A stretch of DNA of 37,017 bases from JASBSR01 sp963847575 (GCA_963847575.1 CAWKAL010000076.1:1-37017); one strand, 5' to 3'. Positions 1 to 8,304 are shown, counted from the stretch's first letter. The notes: generated by a model not told the origin, from the sequence alone. A program made the numbers and translations.

Positions 1-2
1 TC

Positions 3-605
3 GTAGATAAAACCAAATCAAAAATTATCTGGCTCGATACCGAAAACAAAATATACGTCGAACGCGAACTTGAAGATGCGCAACCACCGGAGCTGACAGT
101 TAAGGGAAAACATCTGGATCAAAACCCGTGCGCGGTATTTTTCGATGCAGAGTGTACGCGCCTTAAAGAAGCCGTCATCAATGAGCGCGATGCGGTCAAA
201 TGGTTGATTACCCTGAATGTGCAAGGTGAAGACCGACACATATTTCAATGGCTGGATAAAAAACTTAATATACCTTTGCGGCAGCAGAATCCGGATGGGT
301 CAATGCTGGATGTTGTGGTTCAGGAAAATCTTGAAATGAACGGGCGTAAAGTTCGCAAACATGAAATATTTGCGGTGGGTCTGGATGGAGTTCGGAACCA
401 CTCTATCCAGTGGCATGATACAGAACTTGAAATTGTGGTGCGCCAGCAAAACGATAATGGCACTATGGATGAATTACGTAACATCAAAGTTGAACATATC
501 GGCAATGATAAATTTTCAATACCAAAAGATTACAAGCAGTTTGATGCATCTAAACTGACGCCGCGACCTGAAGCAATCGCTAACAAAAACCAGCTTACTG
601 ATTAG
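3..605 (+). CDS. hypothetical protein with tandem ~54-residue units, 5' partial
   Basis: The reading frame is open from the first bases of the window, so the true start lies upstream; about 200 residues are visible. I do not recognise the family. It has internal duplication: a unit with QWLDKK, then LRQQNPDGSM, is followed 54 residues later by QWHDTE, then VRQQNDNGTM. A weaker third copy (IIWLDTENKI) lies near the left edge. The alternating charged and hydrophobic pattern suggests small beta-rich modules. No signal peptide or membrane helix is visible in this part. The gene ends 9 bases before the ParA-type ATPase and probably shares its transcript. A TTG at 204 could be read as a start, but the coding frame and the repeat continue upstream of it. 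Confidence 0.75.
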   Translation, partial: VDKTKSKIIWLDTENKIYVERELEDAQPPELTVKGKHLDQNPCAVFFDAECTRLKEAVINERDAVKWLITLNVQGEDRHIFQWLDKKLNIPLRQQNPDGSMLDVVVQENLEMNGRKVRKHEIFAVGLDGVRNHSIQWHDTELEIVVRQQNDNGTMDELRNIKVEHIGNDKFSIPKDYKQFDASKLTPRPEAIANKNQLTD

Positions 606-614
606 GCGAACATT

Positions 615-1238
615 ATGTTGACAGTTGTAGGAAACCTCAAAGGCGGCACCGGTAAAAGTACGGTCGCATTCAATCTTGCGGTCTGGCTTGCGCATGGCAA
701 GCACGGTGTTGTGACATTTGATCTCGATCCCCAGGCCACCCTTACCGATGTCTGTGAAGTGCGCCAGGAAGACGGATTTGAGCCTGTAGTAACGGTTTCC
801 AGCAGCATCAACGAGCTGGAAGCGCTGGTAAAATCGAAGGGGTCACTACCGATTATCGCTGATGTCAGTGCGACCAATATGCCGGACCTGGAGAAGGCCG
901 TCATGCTTGCATCGCGCGTACTGATTCCGATACAGCCGAGCCAGGCGGATATCTGGTCTACGCAACGCTTTCTGAAAATAATCGGCAAGATTGCGGATAA
1001 AAGTAATACCAAAATACAGGGTTTTATCAACCGCGCGGACACGCATATTGCAGTACGCGAAACGGATGAAGCTGAAGAAGCCTTAAGAATGCTGCAGGGT
1101 ATCGAAGCACTCAAGACGCGACTGTATCAGCGAACAGCATACCGCCGCTCATTCAGTGAGGGCCTGGCGGTATTCGAACTCGACCCGATGGGCAAGGCCG
1201 CACAGGAAATGAAGCACCTGGCCAAACTTTTGTATTAA
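615..1238 (+). CDS. ParA/MinD-type P-loop ATPase
   Basis: This 207-residue protein has the deviant Walker A motif KGGTGKST at residues 9-16, including the signature lysine (K9) of the ParA/MinD/Soj class, and the following FDLDPQA (35-41) with the Walker A' aspartate. The fragment IIADVSATN supplies the Walker B-like strand. Family members dimerise on ATP and bind DNA or membrane to position plasmids, chromosomes, carboxysomes, chemoreceptors or other cargo. No ParB-like gene is adjacent, so this is an orphan ParA, a type often dedicated to positioning a protein cargo. It starts 9 bases after the upstream gene and is followed by a 169-base gap holding two hairpins. Its cargo is not known; co-directional membrane proteins and a dynamin-like GTPase follow. 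Confidence 0.88.
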   Translation: MLTVVGNLKGGTGKSTVAFNLAVWLAHGKHGVVTFDLDPQATLTDVCEVRQEDGFEPVVTVSSSINELEALVKSKGSLPIIADVSATNMPDLEKAVMLASRVLIPIQPSQADIWSTQRFLKIIGKIADKSNTKIQGFINRADTHIAVRETDEAEEALRMLQGIEALKTRLYQRTAYRRSFSEGLAVFELDPMGKAAQEMKHLAKLLY

Positions 1239-1280
1239 GAAAATTCTGAAGTATTCGGGGTTTTCTTGCAGCACATGGCA

Positions 1281-1311
1281 GCTTTGGGCAAAATCGCATT
1301 TTGCTCAAAGC
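1281..1311. other. strong hairpin between the parA-type gene and the repeat gene
   Basis: The arms GCTTTGGGCAAAAT and ATTTTGCTCAAAGC flank the 3-base loop CGC. They pair over 14 positions with one G-T wobble. A short outer pairing (AGCAC before, GTGCT after) could extend it. No T-run follows, so it is not a standard intrinsic terminator. It may be an RNA-stability or attenuation element, or a DNA site; the sequence does not decide. Confidence 0.7.
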
Positions 1312-1313
1312 GT

Positions 1314-1346
1314 GCTCTGATAATTCAAGGATGAATTGATCAGAGC
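1314..1346. other. second hairpin, directly after the first
   Basis: GCTCTGATAATTCA and TGAATTGATCAGAGC pair around the loop AGGA with a single bulged base. It begins 3 bases after the end of the preceding hairpin and ends about 60 bases before the preferred start of the repeat-protein gene. No poly-T tract follows it. Confidence 0.65.
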
Positions 1347-1407
1347 TTCATTAATAAAGATGCCGCCGATATTGCAGGCGGGTTTACATAGCAACGCGGA
1401 GTACGAC

Positions 1408-2778
1408 ATGAAATTCTTTCGCTGGATGTTGAGCAATCTCATTCTAATTATCATTGTTCTTTCACTGGTATACGTGTATGTCTACTGGGATGATCTCGCA
1501 GGTGATGACACGCCGGCCGGCAAAATTATTGCATCCCTGTCCGAGGAATACACCGAAGTCCGGGATTTTGTAGCAGCGATAAAGGCTAAAAATAGTGACA
1601 GCACAGCGCCTTCATCTGAGGCGGCGGCAGATGAGTCCACGGATGTAACGCTTGCGTCGACAGAGCAGTTGACCACCGCTGACAGTGAAACGCCTGTATC
1701 CGCTGTGCAAACTGACAATTACTATGATGCGCCCGCGCCAGCTCCAGCACAGCGTGCCGGCAATTACTACAATGCACCGGCTCAAGCGCCTGTGCAGCCG
1801 TCCGCTAATTACTACAATTCCCCGGGCACCGCGCCAGCAAAACCGACTGGCAATTACTACAATGCGCCGACGCCTGCGCCAGTTCAGCCAACGGGAAATT
1901 ATTACAATGCACCGGCTCAAGCGCCTGTGCAGCCGTCCGCTAATTACTACAATTCCCCGGGCACCGCGCCAGCAAAACCGACCGGCAATTACTACAATGC
2001 GCCGACGCCTGCGCCAGTTCAGCCAACGGGAAATTATTACAATGCGCCGGCTCAAGCGCCAGCACAACCATCCGGCAATGACTACAATGCCCAGGGCGCA
2101 GCGCCTGTACAGCCGTCCGGCAAATACTACAATGACCCGGCAACAACGCCTGCACAATCTGCCAGTGAATCCACCGCAGAGCTTGTCGATGAGCCTGCGT
2201 TGAACACTGATGAACAAGCGGCGGCGACGCAGCTCACGCCTGATACCGCGGCGACGGAAGAACGCTTTGTTTCACCGGAAATTGAACGGGCGCTCAATCG
2301 CGTGAGCATTGACGGTAAAATCAGTGGCGGCAGCTCGGAGCCAGATCTGCCAGCAAGCTCAACACCAGCAATGCCTCAGCCGCAGCTTGACCAGACCGCT
2401 GCATCAGAACCACCGTCTGCTACGAACCAGGCGAGCGACACGGTCACCGGTATCGATGCACAAACCCGGGCGCTCTGGCTGGATGCGCGGCGGGCCTTCC
2501 TCAAGCGTGACTATGAAACCTGCGAGCGCAATTATGAAAATCTGATTGCGGCCAACAAGGACAATATGGACGCCTATGGTGAGCTCGGCAATGTCTATTT
2601 CAACCAGGGAAAACGCGAGAAAGCCGCAGCAGCCTATTATGAAGCCGCCGCTATTATGATAAAAAAAGGCGAGGTAAGGCGTGCCGCCAGTCTCAGTGGC
2701 CTGTTGCATCATCTCGATCCAAGCAAAGCTCAGCAGCTTAAATCACTGCTTGACAGCGCCATGCAACCATCAAGTTAA
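1408..2778 (+). CDS. membrane-anchored NYYN-repeat protein with TPR-like C-terminus
   Basis: I prefer the ATG at 1408 over an upstream in-frame start at 1336. A GCGGAG ribosome binding site sits about 7 bases before it, and the protein then begins with MKFFRWMLSN followed by a hydrophobic helix (about residues 9-27), as expected for an inner-membrane anchor. The product is 456 residues. Residues about 104-253 are ten 15-residue repeats of the type NYYNAPAQAPVQPSG, rich in Pro, Ala, Tyr and Asn and probably disordered. A second low-complexity linker follows. The last 100 residues (WLDARRAFLKRDYETCERNY, then NMDAYGELGNVYFNQGK) look like TPR helices that would bind a partner. Its place between the ParA-type ATPase and a DUF302 membrane protein suggests a membrane scaffold. 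The exact function is unknown. Confidence 0.75.
   Translation: MKFFRWMLSNLILIIIVLSLVYVYVYWDDLAGDDTPAGKIIASLSEEYTEVRDFVAAIKAKNSDSTAPSSEAAADESTDVTLASTEQLTTADSETPVSAVQTDNYYDAPAPAPAQRAGNYYNAPAQAPVQPSANYYNSPGTAPAKPTGNYYNAPTPAPVQPTGNYYNAPAQAPVQPSANYYNSPGTAPAKPTGNYYNAPTPAPVQPTGNYYNAPAQAPAQPSGNDYNAQGAAPVQPSGKYYNDPATTPAQSASESTAELVDEPALNTDEQAAATQLTPDTAATEERFVSPEIERALNRVSIDGKISGGSSEPDLPASSTPAMPQPQLDQTAASEPPSATNQASDTVTGIDAQTRALWLDARRAFLKRDYETCERNYENLIAANKDNMDAYGELGNVYFNQGKREKAAAAYYEAAAIMIKKGEVRRAASLSGLLHHLDPSKAQQLKSLLDSAMQPSS
1717..2166 (+). repeat. ten 45-bp coding repeats with a 135-bp near-identical duplication
   Basis: Ten in-frame 45-base units start with codons for (N/K)(Y/D)YN. Units 2-4 (1762-1896) and 5-7 (1897-2031) are nearly identical at DNA level as a 135-base block, which indicates recent duplication. 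The outer units have diverged. Length variation between strains is likely. Confidence 0.9.
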
Positions 2779-2793
2779 TCCGGGGGGGATACC

Positions 2794-3384
2794 ATGTTTT
2801 ACACATTACGAAACTTACTAGCACTTGTCGGTCTGATAGTGATTGCAGCCATTATTTACGCGGCGATCAAATTTGAGCCGGCCTACCGGGTATTCCAGAG
2901 CTTTGATGAGAAAGCGCTGGAGGTTTACACCGAAATGGGCGAGCGACTGCTCGAAACCGGCAATATGGCCGAGGCCACGGTGTGGAAACGGCAGGTTGAC
3001 GAAGGCATGTCAGCCGCCGAGGTCGAAGAAGTGATGAAATTTGTCGCCAATGAACACAACATTAAAAATGTGGGTGAATTACCGCTATACCAGGAAATAA
3101 AGGCTATGAGCGGTGAAGATCACCGCTATGTGAAGATTTTCATGTTCTGTAATGCGATGACGGCTTCACGCATGATGGCCTATAGCGATGCCTTTTCTGC
3201 CTATCTTCCTTGTCGTGTGTCAATGTTGGAGGATAAAGATGGCAATCTCTGGCTCTATACTCTAAACATGGATGGTATGATATACGGTGGAACGCCATTG
3301 CCGCCTGCTCTAAAGAAGGAGGCGATTGGCGTTAAAACAATTATCCTCGATATTATGAATCGTGGTGCAACAGGTGAGTTCTAG
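2794..3384 (+). CDS. membrane-anchored DUF302-family protein
   Basis: This 196-residue protein has an N-terminal hydrophobic helix (about residues 6-25, LLALVGLIVIAAIIYAAI) and a soluble part. The later half (YSDAFSAYLPCRVSMLEDKD through LWLYTLNMDGMI) resembles the DUF302 fold in its order of strands and its LPCR segment. DUF302 proteins are small alpha/beta proteins of poorly defined function. A strong GGGGGG ribosome binding site precedes the ATG. The gene follows the repeat protein by 15 bases and precedes the next gene by 2 bases, so it is translationally linked to both. The DUF302 assignment is by remembered pattern only. Confidence 0.7.
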   Translation: MFYTLRNLLALVGLIVIAAIIYAAIKFEPAYRVFQSFDEKALEVYTEMGERLLETGNMAEATVWKRQVDEGMSAAEVEEVMKFVANEHNIKNVGELPLYQEIKAMSGEDHRYVKIFMFCNAMTASRMMAYSDAFSAYLPCRVSMLEDKDGNLWLYTLNMDGMIYGGTPLPPALKKEAIGVKTIILDIMNRGATGEF

Positions 3385-3386
3385 AT

Positions 3387-4286
3387 ATGTCCGACGAAGA
3401 CGGCAAGCAGAAAAAACCAGGTGCGAATGCAGGTAAAAAAGCCGCTCCCACGCGGGAGACCGTCGAGGCTGAAAAGAAGGCGATTGACGAGATAATTACC
3501 AAGCACTCGGAGTCCGGCGAAAAGAAAAAAGCGCTGGATGAAATCAGCAAAAAAGCCGCGGATGATATTATCAAGCGCAAGCCCAGCGCTGCCGAAAAGC
3601 ATAAGGTTGCCGAGGAAATCAAGAAAAACGCGCACGCGGCGCGGCAAAGTGCCCAGGTCAAAATTCTGGGGCAGTCCTACGTCAGCGACCCGAACGCGCA
3701 GCTGGAACGTCTGGCCGATACCTTCGACGCCAGTGCCCGCCGCTGGGAAATGGTGGTCTACCCGACAATGTTTGCATTTATTCTGCTTGCCGGTTATGGC
3801 TTCTACCTGATTTATCACCTGACCCACGATATCGCGGTGCTGTCACAAAGCGTGACCCGCATGGCGACCATTATTTCTGATGCGACCCCGAAAGTGACCA
3901 AGGATATGCGCGATATGTCGGGCAATATCAGTTCGATGTCGATTGAAATCAACGCAATGTCAAACCAGATGACCAGCCTCACGCCGATGAACCAGAACCT
4001 GGCGCACATGACCAGCACCATGGCGACCATGAATCACGCGGTATACGGCATGCAACGTGACCTGGGTGGTATGAACCGAACCGTTTCGGGTGGTCCATTC
4101 GGATTCATGAATGATGCTATGCCGTTCCAGTCCAATTCGTATAGCAGGCCGCCACCGCCGTTACCGCCGATGATTATGCAGCAACCCGCCATCCAGCCGA
4201 TGGTCCCGCGCGCCAATCCGAGCAGCCAGAATGTGCCAGGTAATTCGCCCCAGGCTGATCCTGCTGCGATTCGTGTGAGCAACTAA
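3387..4286 (+). CDS. single-pass membrane protein with Lys/Ala-rich and Met-rich coiled-coil segments
   Basis: I do not recognise a named family for this 299-residue protein. Residues 1-90 are Lys-, Glu- and Ala-rich with helical repeats (KKALDEISKKAADDIIKRK), likely cytosolic. A membrane helix spans about 123-145 (VVYPTMFAFILLAGYGFYLI). Residues about 158-235 form a methionine-rich helical segment with repeated MS, MT and MN steps (MRDMSGNISSMSIEINAMSN), probably a coiled coil. The tail is proline-rich and probably disordered. The ATG comes 2 bases after the DUF302 gene's stop. The layout of basic helix, membrane span and coiled coil suggests a structural or tethering role next to the dynamin-like GTPase; this is inference. 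Confidence 0.7.
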   Translation: MSDEDGKQKKPGANAGKKAAPTRETVEAEKKAIDEIITKHSESGEKKKALDEISKKAADDIIKRKPSAAEKHKVAEEIKKNAHAARQSAQVKILGQSYVSDPNAQLERLADTFDASARRWEMVVYPTMFAFILLAGYGFYLIYHLTHDIAVLSQSVTRMATIISDATPKVTKDMRDMSGNISSMSIEINAMSNQMTSLTPMNQNLAHMTSTMATMNHAVYGMQRDLGGMNRTVSGGPFGFMNDAMPFQSNSYSRPPPPLPPMIMQQPAIQPMVPRANPSSQNVPGNSPQADPAAIRVSN

Positions 4287-4296
4287 ACCAAAGTTC

Positions 4297-5844
4297 ATGC
4301 TAAATCGGCCCGATAAATCGATTCGTAATCGTCTGGTTAAGCTTGAGGCGCATCTTGAGAACGAAAACCCGCTACTGCTTCAATCGGTAGTCCGTTTTAA
4401 GAAACTCGATCGTGTCGCCTACCGTATGGGGCTGCTCGAAACCACCGAGTCCTATGCGACCCGGATTCCGTGGTGGCCGCTGGTTGCCATCCTGGGCACC
4501 TTTTCTGCCGGTAAATCATCCTTTATAAACCACTTGCTCGGCCGTAAGCTTCAGCTCACTGGCAACCAGGCGGTCGATGATAAGTTCACTGTCATCAGTT
4601 ATTCCACCGGCGAGGATGGCCGCGTACTGCCCGGTGTAGCGCTTGACTCCGATCCGCGATTCCCGTTCTACCAGATGAGCGATGAAATCAACAAGGTCGC
4701 TGAAGGCGAAGGCAAACGCATCGATGCCTACCTGCAGATGAAAACCTCGTGTTCAGAAAAGCTCAGCGGTAAAATCTTCATTGATTCGCCCGGATTCGAT
4801 GCTGATGACCAGCGTAATACCATTCTGCGGCTGACCGATCATATTATTGATCTTTCTGATTTGGTGCTGGTGTTTTTCGATGCGCGACATCCCGAACCCG
4901 GTGCCATGCAGGATACGCTTGATCACCTCGTGCGCGATACGATTTCGCGCAGTGACTCGGAAAAATTTCTCTATATTCTCAACCAGATAGACACTGCCGC
5001 GCAGGAAGATAACCCTGAGGCCGTGATTGCTGCGTGGCAGCGTGCACTGGCGGCAAAGGGTTTAACCGCGGGTCGTTTCTATACCATTTATAATGAGCAG
5101 GCCGCGGTACCGATTCAGGATGAGTCGGTGCGCAGACGCTTTGAAAGCAAACGCGACACCGATATGGCGGCGATCAATGAGCGCCTGCACCAGGTCGAAG
5201 TCGAACGCTCATACCGTATTATTGGTGCCTTGCAGAATATTGCAGAAGATATCGAACACGATGTTGTCCCGCGCCTGACCGAAGCGATGAATCGCTGGAT
5301 GCGCATGGTGTTGACCATGGATGCCGTCATCTTTGGCAGTGCGCTATCGCTGCTGTTGCTCATCAGCCTGTGGTTCAGTCCCTGGGGCTTGTTCAGCATG
5401 GACTTCAGTGCCCAGCCCTGGCTGTCGGCTCTCAAGCTGGCTGTGATTGCAGGATTTGTGCTGGGTGTGCATTTCAGTATGCGTCGCATAGCCGCGCGTC
5501 GAATCGCCAGGAAATTGCCAACAACGCATCTGGCCGGCGATATCAGCCAGGCGTTTATGCGCAACACCCGGGTTTTCCGCAGTATTTTCCAGCCGGTGCC
5601 AGTGGCGTGGTCATCTCGCACTAAACGCCTGTTGCACAGTGTTATTGCTGATGCCAGCGGCCTGATTCAAACCATGAATGATCGTTTTACCAATCCATCG
5701 GGCAAGCCAAAGCAGCCCGTCGATGAGACTGCTAAACAGTCTGCCGGTGTGGTGTCAATGGTGAGTAGCGAAACCGAAATAGATAAAGATAGCCAGAGTA
5801 AAGCTGCTGTTGAATCTAGCCATGGCAGCACAAAAATCAGCTAG
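4297..5844 (+). CDS. bacterial dynamin-like GTPase with two membrane helices
   Basis: This 515-residue protein has the G1/P-loop GTFSAGKS at residues 67-74, a switch threonine in DDKFT (94-98), G3 as DSPGF (163-167) and G4 as NQID (229-232). This is the order of the dynamin/EHD GTPase superfamily. An N-terminal helical segment precedes the G domain, as in EHD-type proteins. Two hydrophobic stretches at about 338-361 and 376-396 could form a membrane hairpin or paddle. The C-terminus is polar and disordered. Dynamin-like proteins polymerise on and remodel membranes using GTP. The gene starts 10 bases after the coiled-coil gene and closes the cluster; the next gene is convergent 16 bases away. 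The cargo or membrane acted on cannot be read from the sequence. Confidence 0.85.
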   Translation: MLNRPDKSIRNRLVKLEAHLENENPLLLQSVVRFKKLDRVAYRMGLLETTESYATRIPWWPLVAILGTFSAGKSSFINHLLGRKLQLTGNQAVDDKFTVISYSTGEDGRVLPGVALDSDPRFPFYQMSDEINKVAEGEGKRIDAYLQMKTSCSEKLSGKIFIDSPGFDADDQRNTILRLTDHIIDLSDLVLVFFDARHPEPGAMQDTLDHLVRDTISRSDSEKFLYILNQIDTAAQEDNPEAVIAAWQRALAAKGLTAGRFYTIYNEQAAVPIQDESVRRRFESKRDTDMAAINERLHQVEVERSYRIIGALQNIAEDIEHDVVPRLTEAMNRWMRMVLTMDAVIFGSALSLLLLISLWFSPWGLFSMDFSAQPWLSALKLAVIAGFVLGVHFSMRRIAARRIARKLPTTHLAGDISQAFMRNTRVFRSIFQPVPVAWSSRTKRLLHSVIADASGLIQTMNDRFTNPSGKPKQPVDETAKQSAGVVSMVSSETEIDKDSQSKAAVESSHGSTKIS

Positions 5845-5860
5845 TTATTCAGTAATACAC

Positions 5861-6724
5861 TCAGACGCGCAGCGCCAGTCGTTGCCCGAACTTCACATCC
5901 GCCGCCGCAGTGATGGCCGCATCCCATGCCACGCCTTCGCTCGCAAGTACAATGACGGTGGAGCCGAGATTGAAACGTCCCATTTCTTCGCCACGTTCAA
6001 GCCGAATATTCTTGCCGGTGTAATCAAACCGGGTGATGCCCCCGTGATTGCTTTTCACCCGCCCGTGCCAGACGGTGTCCGTTTCTGAAACATTGATCGC
6101 GCCGACCAGTACCAGTGCCATCGGGCCGTGCTCGGTATTGAAGTGGCACACCACGCGTTCGTTACGCGCAAACAGGCGTGGGATAGCATTCACGGTATGC
6201 GTTGCCACGCTGAACAGTCGGCCCGGCACATAGGTCATGTGCTGCAAATCGCCTGATAGCGGCATGTGTATGCGGTGATAATCGCGCGGCGATAAATACA
6301 GGGTAGCAAAGCCGCCGTTGCTAAATGCAGCGGCACGGGTTTCGTCGCCGCCGAGCAGTTCCAGCAGGCTGTAATCACAACCCTTGGCCTGAAAAATCCT
6401 GCCCTGTTCAATCCGCCCCGCCTGGCTGACGGAACCATCGACCGGGCACACCCAGCTGCCAGGCGCGGAATCCAGCGGCCGGGATTCGGGCTTGAGCGCG
6501 CGGGTAAAAAACGCATTCAGGCTTTCATAGGCGTATTTGTCTTCGATCACCGCTTCGTTCATGTTGATCGGGTGGAGCCGGGTATATGTCCTGATCACGA
6601 AATTTTTTACTGGTCGCAAGCGGATACGTGCAAGTTTGAACATCAACCAGGAAATCGCATGATGCGGCAGAATATAAAACGGCCAGGCGAGCAGGCGCTC
6701 GCGCAGGGTTGCGGGCATGGTCAC
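5861..6724 (-). CDS. psd: phosphatidylserine decarboxylase proenzyme
   Basis: Psd converts phosphatidylserine to phosphatidylethanolamine at the inner membrane, the last step of PE synthesis. The 287-residue length matches the bacterial enzyme. The C-terminal LGST motif (253-256) is present; self-cleavage between Gly254 and Ser255 would give a beta chain of 254 residues and an alpha chain of 33 residues starting with the pyruvoyl group. CPVDGSVS and YLSPRDYHRIHMP are the conserved blocks carrying the Asp-His-Ser residues for self-processing. It lies 2 bases downstream of the copper chaperone gene on the same strand, so the two are probably co-transcribed, and it converges on the dynamin-like gene. 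Confidence 0.95.
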   Translation of the reverse strand: MTMPATLRERLLAWPFYILPHHAISWLMFKLARIRLRPVKNFVIRTYTRLHPINMNEAVIEDKYAYESLNAFFTRALKPESRPLDSAPGSWVCPVDGSVSQAGRIEQGRIFQAKGCDYSLLELLGGDETRAAAFSNGGFATLYLSPRDYHRIHMPLSGDLQHMTYVPGRLFSVATHTVNAIPRLFARNERVVCHFNTEHGPMALVLVGAINVSETDTVWHGRVKSNHGGITRFDYTGKNIRLERGEEMGRFNLGSTVIVLASEGVAWDAAITAAADVKFGQRLALRV

Positions 6725-6726
6725 AA

Positions 6727-7212
6727 TCAGTGGTGTCCGTTGTCGGCGTAACCGGTGGCTTTTTTAACCGAGACATCGAAGCGCGATGTGCTGCCGTCGG
6801 CGAGGGTAAAGATCAGCTGGGTGCTGTCCCCGGCTTTAAAGGCGCGTGCGGGGTTGAACATCATCAGGTGATAACCACCGGGTTTGAGTTCAAAACTGCC
6901 ATTGGCAGGCACGCTGATGCCGGTCTGGCGTAGCATGCGGGCCATGCCGTCCTCGTGCACGGTGCGATGGATTTCGATGCTGGAAAAATCGGCCGAAGCC
7001 ACTTTGGTGATTTCAAGTACAGTGTCTGTCGGGTTTTTGATATCCATATAACCGGCCATCACCTTGCTGCTGGGGGGCGCTTCGGCAATCCAGGCGTTTG
7101 CTATCTGCAGCCCGGGCTCGGCGAGCGCGCATGCCGACAGCAGTAACAGGCCACATAGCAGGTTGAACTGGCGTATGGGTGGATGGTTCAGGACAGTAGT
7201 GATCATATTCAT
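6727..7212 (-). CDS. PCu(A)C periplasmic copper chaperone
   Basis: This 161-residue protein has an export signal with hydrophobic core LLCGLLLLSACALA and a mature part starting near AEPGLQIANAWIAEAPP. The copper-binding pattern of the family is visible: methionines in MAGYMDIKN, histidine in EIHRTV, methionines in DGMARML, and the late GGYHLMMF. These proteins hand Cu(I) to the CuA site of cytochrome c oxidase. LSAC could act as a lipobox, so a lipoprotein form is possible; signal peptidase I cleavage after ALA is the alternative. The usual partner sco is not next to it. It is the first gene of a two-gene unit with psd. Confidence 0.88.
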   Translation of the reverse strand: MNMITTVLNHPPIRQFNLLCGLLLLSACALAEPGLQIANAWIAEAPPSSKVMAGYMDIKNPTDTVLEITKVASADFSSIEIHRTVHEDGMARMLRQTGISVPANGSFELKPGGYHLMMFNPARAFKAGDSTQLIFTLADGSTSRFDVSVKKATGYADNGHH

Positions 7213-7277
7213 AATGGAGCAGGATTATAGGGGTAGATGGGTAGTGTATAAAGTGTTTTTGACTGCGCAGCAGCGCG

Positions 7278-8234
7278 ATGTCCGCTAGAATGCCGACTGA
7301 ACAATCAGGACACCATGTGAAAAACCCGACCGAACAACTCCATTCTATACGAGACTTTGTCCGCTGGGGCGTCAGTCAGTTCAATGCTGCCGAGCTGGGT
7401 TTTCACCAGGGTATGCCGAGTGCGCTCGATGAGGCGGTTTACTTGTGCCTGGCGGCACTGCATCTGCCGCCGGATTTCAGTACTGACTGGTTCGATGCAG
7501 TGCTGACCCAGGATGAAAAGCTGCGCGTTTTCGAGTTTTATCGCCAGCGCGTAGAGTCCCGCAAGCCCGCAGCCTATATCACCGGTGAGGCCTGGTTTGC
7601 CGGGATGAATTTTCATGTCGACGAGCGTGTACTCATCCCGCGCTCGCCGATCGCCGAACTGATTGAACAAGGTTTCGCGCCCTGGGTGGATGTAGAGAAT
7701 GTGCGCGAGATTCTCGACCTGTGTACCGGCAGTGGCTGCATCGCTATTGCCTGCGCTGATGCTTTTCCGGACGCGCGCGTGGTCGGCAGTGATATCTCGA
7801 TCGATGCGCTCGCGGTAGCGGAAGATAATCGCCGCCTGCACGGCATGGAGGCGCGCGTCGAACTGATCCAGTCCGACCTGTTTGTCGATGTGCCGGAACG
7901 TGAATTCGACATTATTGTCAGCAATCCGCCCTATGTTTCCAGCGCAGAAGTCGCCGCGTTGCCAAACGAGTTTGAGTACGAGCCGACAGGCATTGCACTC
8001 GAGGCCGGTGAAGACGGCCTCGACCTGGTGATCCCGATGTTGCAAAGTGCGCGCGATTTCTTGTCTGATGAAGGCATCCTGGTTATCGAAGTCGGTTATA
8101 CGCGTCCAGCACTGGAAGCGTGTTTTCCGAATGTACCGTTTACCTGGCTGGATTTTGAGCGCGGCGGCGAAGGCGTTTTTTTGCTGACCGCCGAGCAACT
8201 GGAAATGTGCCAGCCGGACTTTGATGCCGCCTGA
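7278..8234 (+). CDS. prmB: ribosomal protein L3 N5-glutamine methyltransferase
   Basis: The enzyme methylates a glutamine of ribosomal protein L3 using S-adenosylmethionine. The N-terminal helical domain (LHSIRDFVRWGVSQFN) is followed by the methyltransferase fold with LDLCTGSGCIAIACA (SAM-binding) and SNPPYVSS, the NPPY motif of glutamine/adenine N-methyltransferases. ERVLIPRSPIAELIE is typical of PrmB. The start is uncertain: the ATG at 7278 gives 318 residues, while a GTG at 7317 has an AGGA six bases upstream and starts exactly at the conserved region, giving 305 residues. I favour the GTG. Placement directly before aroC is the usual gammaproteobacterial order. Confidence 0.93.
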   Translation: MSARMPTEQSGHHVKNPTEQLHSIRDFVRWGVSQFNAAELGFHQGMPSALDEAVYLCLAALHLPPDFSTDWFDAVLTQDEKLRVFEFYRQRVESRKPAAYITGEAWFAGMNFHVDERVLIPRSPIAELIEQGFAPWVDVENVREILDLCTGSGCIAIACADAFPDARVVGSDISIDALAVAEDNRRLHGMEARVELIQSDLFVDVPEREFDIIVSNPPYVSSAEVAALPNEFEYEPTGIALEAGEDGLDLVIPMLQSARDFLSDEGILVIEVGYTRPALEACFPNVPFTWLDFERGGEGVFLLTAEQLEMCQPDFDAA

Positions 8235-8304
8235 ACCTGCGCGACACACATCTAGTGCGCAAATGCTAATATCTGAACTTCACTATCAATCACAAGAATA
8301 GATT

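Noticed and set aside
1612..2217. Minus-strand open frame across the NYYN repeats
   Set aside because: It is an Arg-rich shadow created by the repeated codons of the plus-strand gene.
7305..8249. Long open frame (314 codons) on the minus strand across prmB
   Set aside because: It lies exactly opposite prmB, has no recognisable family or ribosome binding site, and arises from the codon bias of prmB.
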